Below are positions 1-7,272 of a stretch of 15,071 nucleotides of DNA, piece after piece. The position numbers were made by a program, and so were the translations under genes. The stretch is from DAOVQB01 sp023128935 (GTDB lineage Bacteria > Eisenbacteria > RBG-16-71-46 > CAIMUX01 > WJJG01), in the NCBI GenBank assembly GCA_030628905.1, contig DAOVQB010000103.1:1-15071 (forward strand), written 5' to 3'. How positions within the stretch are numbered: the stretch's first letter is position 1; every line of letters starts with the position of its first letter. The notes beneath the pieces were generated by a model that had not been told where the DNA came from, made no database searches, and worked only from the letters and a program-made list of their open reading frames with translations.

Positions 1-1
1 C

Positions 2-685
2 GAGGCCATTCGGAACCGCGGCGTTACCCTGCGACCCCGCGGGATCGTGGCGACTAGCATGATGCTGATCCAGCCGGAAAGGAAGGTGATCGAGGAGGTT
101 TTTGGCGTACCCGTGACCGACCGCTATGGGTGCGAGGAGGTCAGCCTTATCGCGTGTGAGTGCGAGGTTCATCAAGGGCTGCACCTGAATGCCGAGCATG
201 CCTATGTCGAGTTCCTGCGGGAGGATGGCTCCCCCTGTACGCCGGGAGAGGATGGGCGAATCATCGTAACGGAGTTGGTCAACCGCGGCATGCCCATGAT
301 CCGCTACGATGTCGGTGACCGGGGCACACCTAGCAGCCGGATATGCCGATGCGGGCGGATTCTGCCCCTGATGGAGGGATTGACGGGACGCTTGGCGGAC
401 TTCCTGGTGGCCACGGACGGCTCGCGGGTTGCTGGCGTTTCCCTGATCGAACGCACGCTGACCCGCTTTGAGGGCATCCGGCAGTTGCAGATCGTCCAGG
501 ATCGCCCCGGCGCGGCGGTAGTCAACCTCGTGCCAGGCGTCGGCTGGAACGATCCAGTGCAAGCTGCGCTGATCGCCGAGTTGCGCAGCCACCTCGGGGC
601 TGATTTCGTCATCCAGGTGGCCGAAATGAAGAGCATCCCGCAAGAGCGCAACGGCAAATATCGCTTTTCAATCTGCCGCCTGTGA
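2..685 (+). CDS. CapK/PaaK-type adenylate-forming enzyme, C-terminal part (5' end outside window)
   Basis: The frame is open from the window edge to the stop at 683-685, so only the C-terminal part of the gene is present. Visible hallmarks are RYGCEEVS, corresponding to the YG-x-x-E adenylation motif, then RYDVGDRG, corresponding to the ATP-ribose-binding TGD-type motif, and a C-terminal NGKYRF segment that fits the mobile-domain lysine. Family members activate a carboxylic acid as an acyl-adenylate and often pass it to CoA. CapK-like versions occur in capsule and EPS clusters, where acyl decoration of sugars is a plausible but unproven role. Cysteines in CEC and CRCG, with a nearby His, could bind metal; this is inference. 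The family is typically 400-450 aa, so roughly half is missing to the left. A closely related but disrupted second copy lies at 2922-3599. The internal GTG at 47 is not taken as the start because similarity between the copies extends upstream of it. Confidence 0.85.
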   Translation, partial: EAIRNRGVTLRPRGIVATSMMLIQPERKVIEEVFGVPVTDRYGCEEVSLIACECEVHQGLHLNAEHAYVEFLREDGSPCTPGEDGRIIVTELVNRGMPMIRYDVGDRGTPSSRICRCGRILPLMEGLTGRLADFLVATDGSRVAGVSLIERTLTRFEGIRQLQIVQDRPGAAVVNLVPGVGWNDPVQAALIAELRSHLGADFVIQVAEMKSIPQERNGKYRFSICRL

Positions 686-939
686 CAGCGATGCGGGCCC
701 AGTGACAGGCTTCCGCACCGCATCGCGTCTGAGCCGTTGTCCGACAACGGGGTGATGCGGAAGCCTTGATCCCAGCGGAGCCAGCGGTCCGAACTGCGGG
801 CGTCGCCGCCGCGACCCTTCATCACCGAATAGTCCGCCGAGTCTGACGGCTTGCGGGACCTCTAACCTCTCGACATGGCTCCTTCAATCTCCCAAGATCT
901 GGGTAGACAAGCATCTAACGGTACTCTAGCATCCCATCC
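686..939. other. Intergenic region between CapK-like gene and asparagine-synthase-like gene
   Basis: No convincing coding gene is seen on the plus strand here. A minus-strand frame reads through 686-825 (containing WLRWDQGFRITPLSDNG) and continues antisense into the CapK-like gene; I do not recognise it. The main structure is the large dyad at 707-766. I see no clear promoter or Shine-Dalgarno sequence before the ATG at 940. Confidence 0.6.
707..766. repeat. Large two-level inverted repeat (possible RNA hairpin)
   Basis: The arms AGGCTTCCGCA (707-717) and TGCGGAAGCCT (756-766) are perfect 11-bp complements. Between them is a second stem, CCGTTGT (734-740) and ACAACGG (744-750), with a 3-nt loop. 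The dyad starts 22 nt after the CapK-like stop codon, which fits a transcript-end structure. No T-tract follows, so it is not a canonical intrinsic terminator. A REP-like element or mobile-element end is an alternative. Confidence 0.6.
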
Positions 940-2823
940 ATGGTGGGTGTATTGTTGCTCTACAATCCGTCCGGCCTAGATCCGGCGCTCCGAGATGACT
1001 TCGTCAATCGGCTCAAGAGCCAGCTGACCCTCATGCCTCATCAGTCCGTGGAACGGATCTCCACGGAACTGATGTTTTGTGTTTGCGTGCACCATGGACA
1101 GCTGCCCAGCGGGGGTGTTGCGCGGGAGGGAGAACGGATCTTGGCCGTCAGTGGATCCTGCTGGATTGATCCGCGGGCGAGCCAGCTTTCAACTCCGATC
1201 CAGATCCTCTCCGCAATGGGCCGCAGCGCTGGAGAGGGAGTTCATGACTTTGGCGGGTCCTTTGCAATCGCCCATCTTGACCAGAACACACCCGAACTAA
1301 CTGTACTCAGCGATCGCTTCGGAACCATCCCCATATATTATCGGTGGTGGGGCCAGACACTCATTGTATCTTCAGAGTTGAAACTCCTCATTGATTCCCG
1401 CCGGGATACCCTCGAGCTGGAAGCACTGGCAGAGATGATGGCCGTCGGCTATCTGGTCCGCCCTCACACCCTGGTGGCGGGAATTCGTCGCCTACCCGCC
1501 CACCATTCATTGGTCTGCAATCGGCAAGGGCTTCGGATTGCGGCCCTGCCGACGCCAGGGTACCCACGTAACAGGCCCGTGGACAATGAGGCCATCAGAG
1601 AGCTCGACTCGTTGGTCCAGCGTTACCTGGGACGTTTTGTCGGCGTCGCACCCAAGTACTCGATCGCCCTGAGTGGCGGACTCGACTCCCGATTGTTGGC
1701 GATGGCAGCCAAGCGAGCCGGGTTGCAGCAAGTGGCATTCTGTGTCGGCGAGCCTCGCTGTCAGGAACTCCAGATGGCCACACGGGTTGCGGAGATGCTA
1801 TCGATCCCCATCAAGATCCATGAGATCGAGGGGCATAGTCTACCGGACTGGTTCGGCAAGATGGTGTGGTTCACCGAGGGCCGCGTCTTGCCCAACCACA
1901 TGCACTACATGAGTGCTAGGCTGAGCGGATCCCTCCCCAGTGGTCCCCAGTTGCATGGCTTGGTCGGCGAGGCGATTTTTGGTGGCGCATTCGATGCCCC
2001 ATCATTGGTTGATGCCTCTCCCGTGTCCATTCAGGCTGCCTGCAACGCCTTCGCCAAGGGACTCATCTACTGGCACAAAGATACTATCCAGACATCTTTC
2101 ACGCCCCAGCTCGCCGAGCGCGTTCAGGCAGCCATGGGCCTTTCCATTCAAGATGTAATGGATCGCATCGGATTCACCGGCCGGTACGAGAATCTCCTCG
2201 ACTTCAAGTGGCGTTTTCGAGTTGAGGGCTTCACCATTCCCTGCCTGCTTAGTCAGGTGATGCCGTGGACGGATGTCGTATCGCCATTCCTCGATAAGGA
2301 CATATTCGACTTCGGCGCCACCCTGGAGACGGAAGGCCTGAAGGACCGGATCGCTCAGATCCGCTGGGCGATGAACCACATGCCGGACGTGACGAGATTG
2401 CCGCGGGTAAAGGATGGAGTTATTATCCCCATCCGCGAGGATGTGCCCGATGCCTACGAGCGTGGGATCCGATCCTTGAAGCGGTGCGGGCGGATCAAGG
2501 ACATGTTGTGTCTTCTTTCGCGAGGGAGGATTAACCTTCACTACGGGCTCTCTTTTCCGATCTATGGGCAGTGGTACCGGCGCTGGCGCCGGGTGCGGCA
2601 GTATGTGGACGGAATCTTGCTATCGGACCGCTGTATTGATCGCGGCTTGTGGCGGCGATCAGGCCTCCAACGGCTACTAAGGGACCTACGAACAGGCCGG
2701 CATGCCTGGAGCGCGGTGGGAACAATACTGCTCATTGAGCTATTCGCTCGCCAATACCTAGAAGGGACCGATCGTCCTACTGATCCAGTGGTTCCGCTTG
2801 GTCTTGAACGCCAGAGGGAATGA
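940..2823 (+). CDS. Asparagine synthase-like protein lacking the glutaminase cysteine
   Basis: This 627-aa protein has the two-domain layout of class II glutamine amidotransferase/asparagine synthases. The N-terminal region contains SDRFGTIPIYY, which matches the family's DRFG-x-x-P-x-YY segment. The C-terminal synthetase domain has the ATP-pyrophosphatase P-loop SGGLDS at residues 245-250. Family enzymes adenylate a carboxylate and attack it with ammonia released from glutamine. Homologues are frequent in polysaccharide and exosortase loci, where they probably amidate a sugar acid. Here the protein begins Met-Val-Gly, so the Cys-2 nucleophile is replaced by Val, and glutamine hydrolysis should be lost. 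It may use free ammonia, another amine or a partner glutaminase, or catalyse a different adenylation. The ATG at 940 aligns the N-terminus with the family but has no obvious Shine-Dalgarno sequence. It stands alone between the two CapK-like copies. Confidence 0.85.
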   Translation: MVGVLLLYNPSGLDPALRDDFVNRLKSQLTLMPHQSVERISTELMFCVCVHHGQLPSGGVAREGERILAVSGSCWIDPRASQLSTPIQILSAMGRSAGEGVHDFGGSFAIAHLDQNTPELTVLSDRFGTIPIYYRWWGQTLIVSSELKLLIDSRRDTLELEALAEMMAVGYLVRPHTLVAGIRRLPAHHSLVCNRQGLRIAALPTPGYPRNRPVDNEAIRELDSLVQRYLGRFVGVAPKYSIALSGGLDSRLLAMAAKRAGLQQVAFCVGEPRCQELQMATRVAEMLSIPIKIHEIEGHSLPDWFGKMVWFTEGRVLPNHMHYMSARLSGSLPSGPQLHGLVGEAIFGGAFDAPSLVDASPVSIQAACNAFAKGLIYWHKDTIQTSFTPQLAERVQAAMGLSIQDVMDRIGFTGRYENLLDFKWRFRVEGFTIPCLLSQVMPWTDVVSPFLDKDIFDFGATLETEGLKDRIAQIRWAMNHMPDVTRLPRVKDGVIIPIREDVPDAYERGIRSLKRCGRIKDMLCLLSRGRINLHYGLSFPIYGQWYRRWRRVRQYVDGILLSDRCIDRGLWRRSGLQRLLRDLRTGRHAWSAVGTILLIELFARQYLEGTDRPTDPVVPLGLERQRE

Positions 2824-2854
2824 ACGAGTATTGTCCAATTCGAATAGTGTACTG

Positions 2855-2926
2855 AATTCCGAAATGCTCTCGAACCCTATCCGAGCCCATCCAGAGGTCG
2901 ATCTGGTGTTCACGAATTTCCGGCTA
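2855..2926 (+). pseudogene. Short remnant resembling a GT2 glycosyltransferase
   Basis: The plus-strand frame at 2882-2926 reads RAHPEVDLVFTNFRL. This closely resembles the stretch in family 2 glycosyltransferases where a residue-counting segment is followed by HPEVDLV and an aromatic beta strand. Only about 15-24 codons are recognisable. They follow the asparagine-synthase stop by about 30 bp and run directly, out of frame, into the CapK-like remnant. I read this as a fossil of a deleted GT2 gene. The assignment rests on one short motif and could be chance. Confidence 0.4.
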
Positions 2927-3599
2927 CATCTTGGCCGAGGCCCTGCGACCCCGCGGGATCGTGGCGACCAGCATGATGCTAATCCAGCCTGAACGGCAGT
3001 TGATCGAGGCTGTTTTTGGCGTGCCCGTGACCAACCGCTACGGTTGCGAGGAGGTCAGCCTTATCGCCTGCGAGTGCGATGTTCACAATGGTTTGCACTT
3101 GAATGCCGAGCATGCCTATGTCGAACTCCTGCGTGACGACGGCTCACCCTGTGCGCCAGCCGAGGACAGCAGCATTGTGGTCACTGAACTGGTCAACCGA
3201 GCCATGCCGATGATACGCTACGATGTAGGTGACAGGGGCGCCCCCAGCAACCGCACCTGCGCCTGCGGGCGAGTTCTCCCCTTGATGGAGGGTGTGACGG
3301 GTCGGCTGGCCGATTTCCTCGTGGCTGCTGGTGGCTCGAAGGTGGCGGGTGTGTCGCTGATCGAGTGCACGTTGACCCGTTTTGCTGGCATCCGGCAGTT
3401 GCAGCTTGTCCAAGAGTAGCACGGTGCGGCGGTTGCGAACCTGGTGCCTGCCGCTGGCTGGAACCCGCAGGTGCGGGCGGCGTTGGTGTATGAGCTGCGC
3501 AGCCATCTCGGGGCCGATTTCGTCATCGAGGTGCGTGAAATGCAGCATATTGCTCGCGAGCAAAATGGAAAGTATCGCTTTGCGATCTGCCGCATATAG
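2922..3599 (+). pseudogene. Disrupted second C-terminal copy of the CapK/PaaK-type gene
   Basis: From 2922 the frame reads GYILAEALRPRGIVATS and then follows the 2-685 gene nearly codon for codon, with RYGCEEVS, RYDVGDRG, CACGRVLP and the C-terminal NGKYRF. It has no N-terminal half, carries an in-frame TAG at 3417-3419, and then continues open to a second TAG at 3597-3599 exactly where the homologue ends. Relative to the first copy it lacks 21 nt (7 codons) between the gcc at 2940-2942 and the ctg at 2943-2945. A 28-nt block is identical between the copies (27-54 and 2941-2968). An intact C-terminal piece alone would not be an enzyme, so this is a decaying duplicate or a foreign relative. 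A truncated 162-aa product (TTG 2931 to the first stop) is formally possible but unlikely to function. Confidence 0.85.
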
Positions 3600-3735
3600 A
3601 CACGGACAGGCTTGCCGAAAAAGCCGCCGACTACGCCAGTTAAATGGGGAATGGATCATCCGGAGCCTAAATGAAAGAAACTCTCTCCACGTGTATGGAG
3701 AAGGGAGGGAGATTCAAGTGAGACAGTGCTTCAGG

Positions 3736-3962
3736 AGCTTGGTTCATTCGGTCTAGGCCTGCAAGTACCATGTTCTGGGATTCAGAAGTACCGGCGGGAG
3801 GAGCTGCCTGGGTCGCGACGAGAGATCACAGTTAGGGCAATCAAGAAGTGAGCGAGAATCAAGAAGGCGGAGATCTTGGAGGGGCATACGCTGCTGGATC
3901 ACTTCCACCTGTGCTTGGCGATCCCACAGAGTACTGCGTATCGAGGTCTCTTGCTGTTTTGA
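3736..3962 (+). pseudogene. tnpA: Degenerate IS200/IS605-type (Y1, HUH) transposase remnant
   Basis: Reading with one frame change, the strand encodes SLVHSV, a TAG stop (3754-3756), ACKYHV, then, shifted, IQKYRREEL up to a TGA (3849-3851), then RIKKAEILEGHTLLDHFHLCLAIP. This mirrors the order in IS200-family TnpA: an SL-x-H start, W-x-CKYH, a PKYRR segment, an E-rich helix, and the metal-binding HUH motif. The two HUH histidines are codons 3900-3902 and 3906-3908. After AIP the similarity fades and a stop follows at 3960-3962, so the catalytic tyrosine half is gone. Two internal stops, a frameshift and the missing C-terminus make it non-functional. It marks past transposition between the CapK-like remnant and the flippase gene. 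Confidence 0.75.
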
Positions 3963-3974
3963 TCCCGGGATCAA
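3959..3974. repeat. Perfect 16-bp palindrome
   Basis: TTGATCCCGGGATCAA is a perfect palindrome at the point where transposase similarity stops. It could be an operator, or a fold-back sequence at a deletion junction. I have no evidence for a specific binding protein. Confidence 0.6.
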
Positions 3975-3990
3975 GAGTCGTGTGCCAAAG

Positions 3991-4020
3991 GGCGGCTACT
4001 CCAATTCACGCGAAGCCGCC
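3991..4020. repeat. 7-bp inverted repeat with 16-nt loop
   Basis: GGCGGCT (3991-3997) pairs with AGCCGCC (4014-4020). It could be the right-end hairpin of the IS200-like remnant, since that family carries subterminal hairpins, or an unrelated stem-loop. It has no T-tract. Confidence 0.4.
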
Positions 4021-4256
4021 TAGCGACCGCCGCTACCCTTCACCTGTGTGAGCGCTATACCATTATGCAAATAATCAATCGATACATCGAACTCTATGCG
4101 GTTGCAGGGGTGGCAAAGCGATTCATGAGGGTTAGACCAATATCTCGCTGTATGTGCAGGACAAGCAAACAGCCTTCTCCTGCGCGAGCACCCCGAACCA
4201 GCAGCAGGGGACAACCTTCCAGGGCATGCGATTTGGTTTGGTTGAGAAGGGGTTGA

Positions 4257-5786
4257 ATGAAAGTCCTTAGAGAATTTCTGGCAGCAGTACGTCGTAGGCA
4301 GGACTACGTACCAGCAGAAGTGCCGACCTCCGCTGTTGCCGGACATGTCTTGAGCAGCAGTATCTGGTCAGGCTTTGGATTCGCCACAACGATGCTGATC
4401 CAATTGGTGCGCAGTATGATCTTTGCGCGCCTATTGCCTCCAGCTGCATTCGGAATCCTATGTCTCGCCAACGTCTTCACGCAGTTCATCCTTTTGTTCG
4501 CGAATTTTGGAATCGGTGCTAGCATAGTTTACTGGAAGCAGCTGGACCGTCGCGACCTTGCCACGTGCTGGTGGGGAAACATCCTGATCGACATCGCAAT
4601 TGCGCTACTCTGTGTTGTCTTCGCCTTCACAAGCTCGCGCTGGACGGACCACCCCGAGACTCGTTGGGTGATTTGCCTGCTGGCCACCCAGTTCGTACTA
4701 GTCAGCTTCGGCAGCGTGAATAACGCCCTCATGCGGCGGCAATTCATGTTTCGTAGACTGGCGATAGTATCGGTCTGCAGCGCGCTTGCAACCCTTCTAG
4801 GTGGGCTACTTTTCATCGGTCTCCTCGGTTGGGAGGTATACGGCTTAGTGGGTAGCATGGTCTTGGGAACGATCGTTTCCGTGACGCTGTTTTTCTTCCA
4901 AGTACCCTGGTTGCCATCGCTCACCTTTTCCTGGAGGGTACTCAGGGAACACATCAACTACGGGCGCTGGTTCCTGGGTGTCAGCTTGGTCACCTATGGC
5001 AACCAGAATATCGACCGTGCGCTGATTGGAACAACTCTCACGAGCACAGATCTGGGCTACTACGAGTACGCCTCCAACCTGCCCATGCAAGTCGCGATCG
5101 GTTTAAGCACCGCTCTGAGCAAGGTATTGTTTCCCGCTTTTGCTAGCATACGAGACGACCTTGCCAAGCTGCGCCAGATGCTGCTGCGTGTGATAAAGTA
5201 CAATGCTTTCATCATTTACCCGTTCCTGACGGGCCTGGCTCTGACTGCTCCAGATTTCGTTCAGGTGGCCTACGGCGAGACATGGCTTCCCATCGTCTGG
5301 CCAACGAGAGTATTCTGCGTGTATGGCATGGTTAGAGTATTGACGAATCCCATCTACTCCCTCTGCTACGGAGTCGGCAAACCTGCGTTGCCCTTCAAGT
5401 GGAGCTTGATAGCCCTGCCCTTGAATGCTGCCTTCATCTGGTACGGAGTGGGGTCAGGAAACTTGGCCATGGTTGCTGCTGCAAAAATCTTCCTGCCGTT
5501 CTTCATGCTGGTCACCCTTGTGACGGAGATCACCAGACATGTCCGAATGTCCACTGCCCAAATGCTCAGGGCCGTCCTTCCCGCTTTTACCTGTTGTGTC
5601 GTGATGGCGGCTGTCGTCTTCAGTTTCCAGCAGGTTCCTTTCATGGCCGGATTGGCCGCACTGCCGCGTCTGTTAATCTTGGTGTTGGTGGGGATGGTGA
5701 GCTACACGGCTGCGTTGCGTGTGGTCTTCCAGTCGGACTTCAAAGAGGCAGTGAGGCTGACAAGGAGAATAATCCCAAGTAAGTGA
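4257..5786 (+). CDS. Wzx-like lipid-linked oligosaccharide flippase (MOP/polysaccharide transporter superfamily)
   Basis: The 509-aa product is strongly hydrophobic, with about a dozen or more membrane-spanning stretches from roughly residue 40 to the C-terminus. Its opening pattern, a basic N-terminal tail followed by SSSIWSGFGFATTMLIQLVRSMIFARLLPP split over the first spans and then an AAFGILCLANVF-type segment, is characteristic of Wzx/RfbX and Polysacc_synt proteins. The family moves undecaprenyl-linked sugar units from the cytoplasmic to the periplasmic face. The length is close to the family norm of 400-500 aa. The ATG at 4257 has a good Shine-Dalgarno sequence (GAGAAGGGG, 4244-4252). 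It is the only plus-strand gene between the transposon debris and the convergent GT4 gene, so it is probably transcribed alone or from upstream read-through. Its GC content looks lower than that of the operon starting at 8937. Confidence 0.9.
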   Translation: MKVLREFLAAVRRRQDYVPAEVPTSAVAGHVLSSSIWSGFGFATTMLIQLVRSMIFARLLPPAAFGILCLANVFTQFILLFANFGIGASIVYWKQLDRRDLATCWWGNILIDIAIALLCVVFAFTSSRWTDHPETRWVICLLATQFVLVSFGSVNNALMRRQFMFRRLAIVSVCSALATLLGGLLFIGLLGWEVYGLVGSMVLGTIVSVTLFFFQVPWLPSLTFSWRVLREHINYGRWFLGVSLVTYGNQNIDRALIGTTLTSTDLGYYEYASNLPMQVAIGLSTALSKVLFPAFASIRDDLAKLRQMLLRVIKYNAFIIYPFLTGLALTAPDFVQVAYGETWLPIVWPTRVFCVYGMVRVLTNPIYSLCYGVGKPALPFKWSLIALPLNAAFIWYGVGSGNLAMVAAAKIFLPFFMLVTLVTEITRHVRMSTAQMLRAVLPAFTCCVVMAAVVFSFQQVPFMAGLAALPRLLILVLVGMVSYTAALRVVFQSDFKEAVRLTRRIIPSK

Positions 5787-5832
5787 CACAACCTTCTGCC
5801 CGGACTTGCGCCGATTCCTCATCGCACATGCG

Positions 5833-5876
5833 GAGGCGGGTGTCCCATCATTTATCAAGGCGCCTCTCACCGCCTC
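5833..5876. terminator. Candidate stem-loop between convergent genes (weak)
   Basis: GAGGCGG (5833-5839) pairs with CCGCCTC (5870-5876), extendable by two pairs past a one-base bulge. An alternative shorter stem uses CGCCTC at 5861-5866. It sits between the convergent ends of the flippase and GT4 genes and touches the GT4 stop codon. There is no clear T-tract on either strand, so termination activity is uncertain. Confidence 0.3.
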
Positions 5877-7042
5877 TAATGCCCAGCATCTGAACCGGTC
5901 CGCGTATGCGTGCCCCCGAATTGGCAGCCTGTCCCGACACTGAAATAGACTCGAAGATATTCTTCAACCATGTGGGTCCGAGAGAAACGATCCCATACCG
6001 CGCGCGCAGCACAATCCCCCATAGGGCGAGCCACTTCCGGTCTGTCAACTAGCAACGCGATTGCCCGGGCTAGGCACTGGATGTCCCCTACCTCCACCAA
6101 CAGCCCCGTTTCCCCATCCTGCAGCACCTCACCCAACCCACCCACTCGCGAGGCTACAATCGGTACCCCCAACGACATGGCCTCCAGCAATGTATAGGGA
6201 AGCCCCTCATGCAATGAAGGCATCAAAAGCGCATCCAAGTGCGCCAACCAATCCAACACATTGCGCTGAAAGCCATGAAAGCGAACCCGATTCCCAAGTC
6301 CCAGGAGCTCTGCCTCCTTACGATGGTGCTCCAACAATGGCCCGGATCCTATGATATCCAGGCACACACGATCCGGCACTTCCGTCGATGCCATCGCCTG
6401 AAGAGCAAAGGGGATTCCCTTGACCTTTGAAACCCGCCCAACGATCCCCACATGGAACAACCCTGGCTCGAGGGCGTCGGGCCGCGGCCGCCTATCCCGC
6501 ACGAGAGGATCGATTCCGTTGTAGATCACCCGCCGCTCAAGCCCCGCATGCGCCCGCTCGCAGCGCCGCATGAGATCGGCGGTAACATAGCACACCCGTG
6601 CTTGCAGACGGCGCGTGGCCCATTTGTCTAGAGCGCGATTGACCCGCGACTTCACACGTCCAATCGGCCCGCCCCCGGGTTCGGGCAACCCGTGCTCCGT
6701 CTTGACCACCGCCGCTCCCAAGCGCGACCCCGCAATGGCCGCCGTGACGGTCGCGCGGTAGCCATGGACGTGCAGCACGCAGCTCCCCTTCTGCTTCACC
6801 AGCTCCGCAAGACGACGGGCGGCCGCCGGGTCGTACCGATGGCGAGCGCGCAGCACCACCGGCTCCAAGCCCGCCCCGCGCAGCCGGGCCGCCAACTCGC
6901 GGTCGTGAAACAGAATCGGCTGAACATCGACACCCCGCTCCCGCAGTCCCCGACAAAGGCCAAGGACATGCGTCTCCACCCCACCGAAGAGTTCCCCGGG
7001 TGAGAGAATCGAGACCGGCCCGCGAAATCCTGTCGAGTTCAT
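5876..7042 (-). CDS. GT4-family (GT-B fold) glycosyltransferase
   Basis: The 388-aa product begins SILSPGELFGGVETHVLGL after a short tail; the GGVE-x-H loop is the N-terminal acceptor/nucleotide region of GT4 enzymes. The C-terminal Rossmann domain starts near VGIVGRVSKVKG and contains the retaining E-x7-E motif EGLPYTLLE at residues 279-287, then GVPIVASRVGGL and DGETGLLV. Such enzymes move a sugar from an NDP-sugar to a lipid-linked acceptor at the cytoplasmic membrane face. I chose the ATG at 7042 (spaced AAGG upstream); an in-frame GTG at 7066 would add 8 residues but has a poorer ribosome site. It faces the flippase gene and diverges from the GT2 gene. GC is uneven: the N-terminal-domain DNA is richer in GC than the 3' end. 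The donor sugar cannot be read from sequence. Confidence 0.9.
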   Translation of the reverse strand: MNSTGFRGPVSILSPGELFGGVETHVLGLCRGLRERGVDVQPILFHDRELAARLRGAGLEPVVLRARHRYDPAAARRLAELVKQKGSCVLHVHGYRATVTAAIAGSRLGAAVVKTEHGLPEPGGGPIGRVKSRVNRALDKWATRRLQARVCYVTADLMRRCERAHAGLERRVIYNGIDPLVRDRRPRPDALEPGLFHVGIVGRVSKVKGIPFALQAMASTEVPDRVCLDIIGSGPLLEHHRKEAELLGLGNRVRFHGFQRNVLDWLAHLDALLMPSLHEGLPYTLLEAMSLGVPIVASRVGGLGEVLQDGETGLLVEVGDIQCLARAIALLVDRPEVARPMGDCAARAVWDRFSRTHMVEEYLRVYFSVGTGCQFGGTHTRTGSDAGH

Positions 7043-7154
7043 TCCTTGCCTTGTTTCCCTGCGCACTGTCCGCCCGAGGCAACAATCACGCTCTAAAGAC
7101 TACCATGAAGAGCAGAATCCTGCATAGAGAGCCATGCGGGTAACCAACTGACAA

Positions 7155-7183
7155 GTGCTTTCCCTCAGCATTCGCGCTATAGT
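7155..7183 (+). promoter_or_regulatory. Weak sigma-70-like promoter candidate before the GT2 gene
   Basis: TATAGT (7178-7183) matches the -10 consensus at five of six bases and lies 17 nt after GTGCTT (7155-7160), which is a poor -35. It sits in the divergent gap between the GT4 and GT2 genes, about 100 bp upstream of the GT2 start. This is a by-eye candidate only. Confidence 0.25.
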
Positions 7184-7192
7184 AATTGGAGA

Positions 7193-7217
7193 TCCTGCTA
7201 GGTTTCAAACAGCAGGA
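7193..7217 (+). repeat. Small hairpin in the GT2 leader
   Basis: TCCTGCT (7193-7199) pairs with AGCAGGA (7211-7217) across an 11-nt loop. It would lie in the 5' untranslated region of the GT2 gene if transcription starts just upstream. Its function is unknown and it may be chance. Confidence 0.35.
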
Positions 7218-7265
7218 GCGTGGGAATCGTTGCCAGCCCAGTGGGTGGTGGAGCCAGGATGATTT

Positions 7266-7272
7266 GGGGAGA
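7266..7272 (+). promoter_or_regulatory. Shine-Dalgarno sequence that sets the GT2 start
   Basis: GGGGAGA lies 9 nt before the GTG at 7282 and 3 nt before an in-frame TTG at 7276. The spacing favours the GTG and argues against the far-upstream in-frame TTG at 7186. Confidence 0.6.

Larger units (their letters stand above)
3600..4256. other. Non-coding stretch with transposon debris upstream of the flippase gene
   Basis: No intact gene is supported in these 657 bases. They hold a 6-bp hairpin at 3684-3701, an IS200-type transposase remnant, a 16-bp palindrome at 3959-3974 and a 7-bp inverted repeat at 3991-4020. Short open frames near 3848-4051 and 4065-4256 show no recognisable motif. The last part probably holds the flippase promoter, but I cannot point to one. 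Confidence 0.6.

Noticed and set aside
2002..2541. 179-aa minus-strand open frame
   Set aside because: It is antisense to the asparagine-synthase gene, has no motif, and is typical of shadow frames in GC-rich DNA.
2931..2947. Sigma-54-like element (GG at 2933-2934, GC at 2945-2946, 10 nt apart)
   Set aside because: It lies in conserved CapK-like coding sequence, has no suitable downstream gene start, and matches only the core dinucleotides.
3887..3900. Another GG-N10-GC spacing match near 3879-3892
   Set aside because: It falls inside the transposase remnant and matches nothing beyond the two dinucleotides.
4065..4256. 63-aa plus-strand open frame just before the flippase gene
   Set aside because: It has no ribosome site or recognisable motif, and its composition is not gene-like.
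6537..7085. 182-aa minus-strand frame overlapping the GT4 gene
   Set aside because: It is a different frame of the same strand in very GC-rich DNA, while the GT4 frame has all the family motifs.
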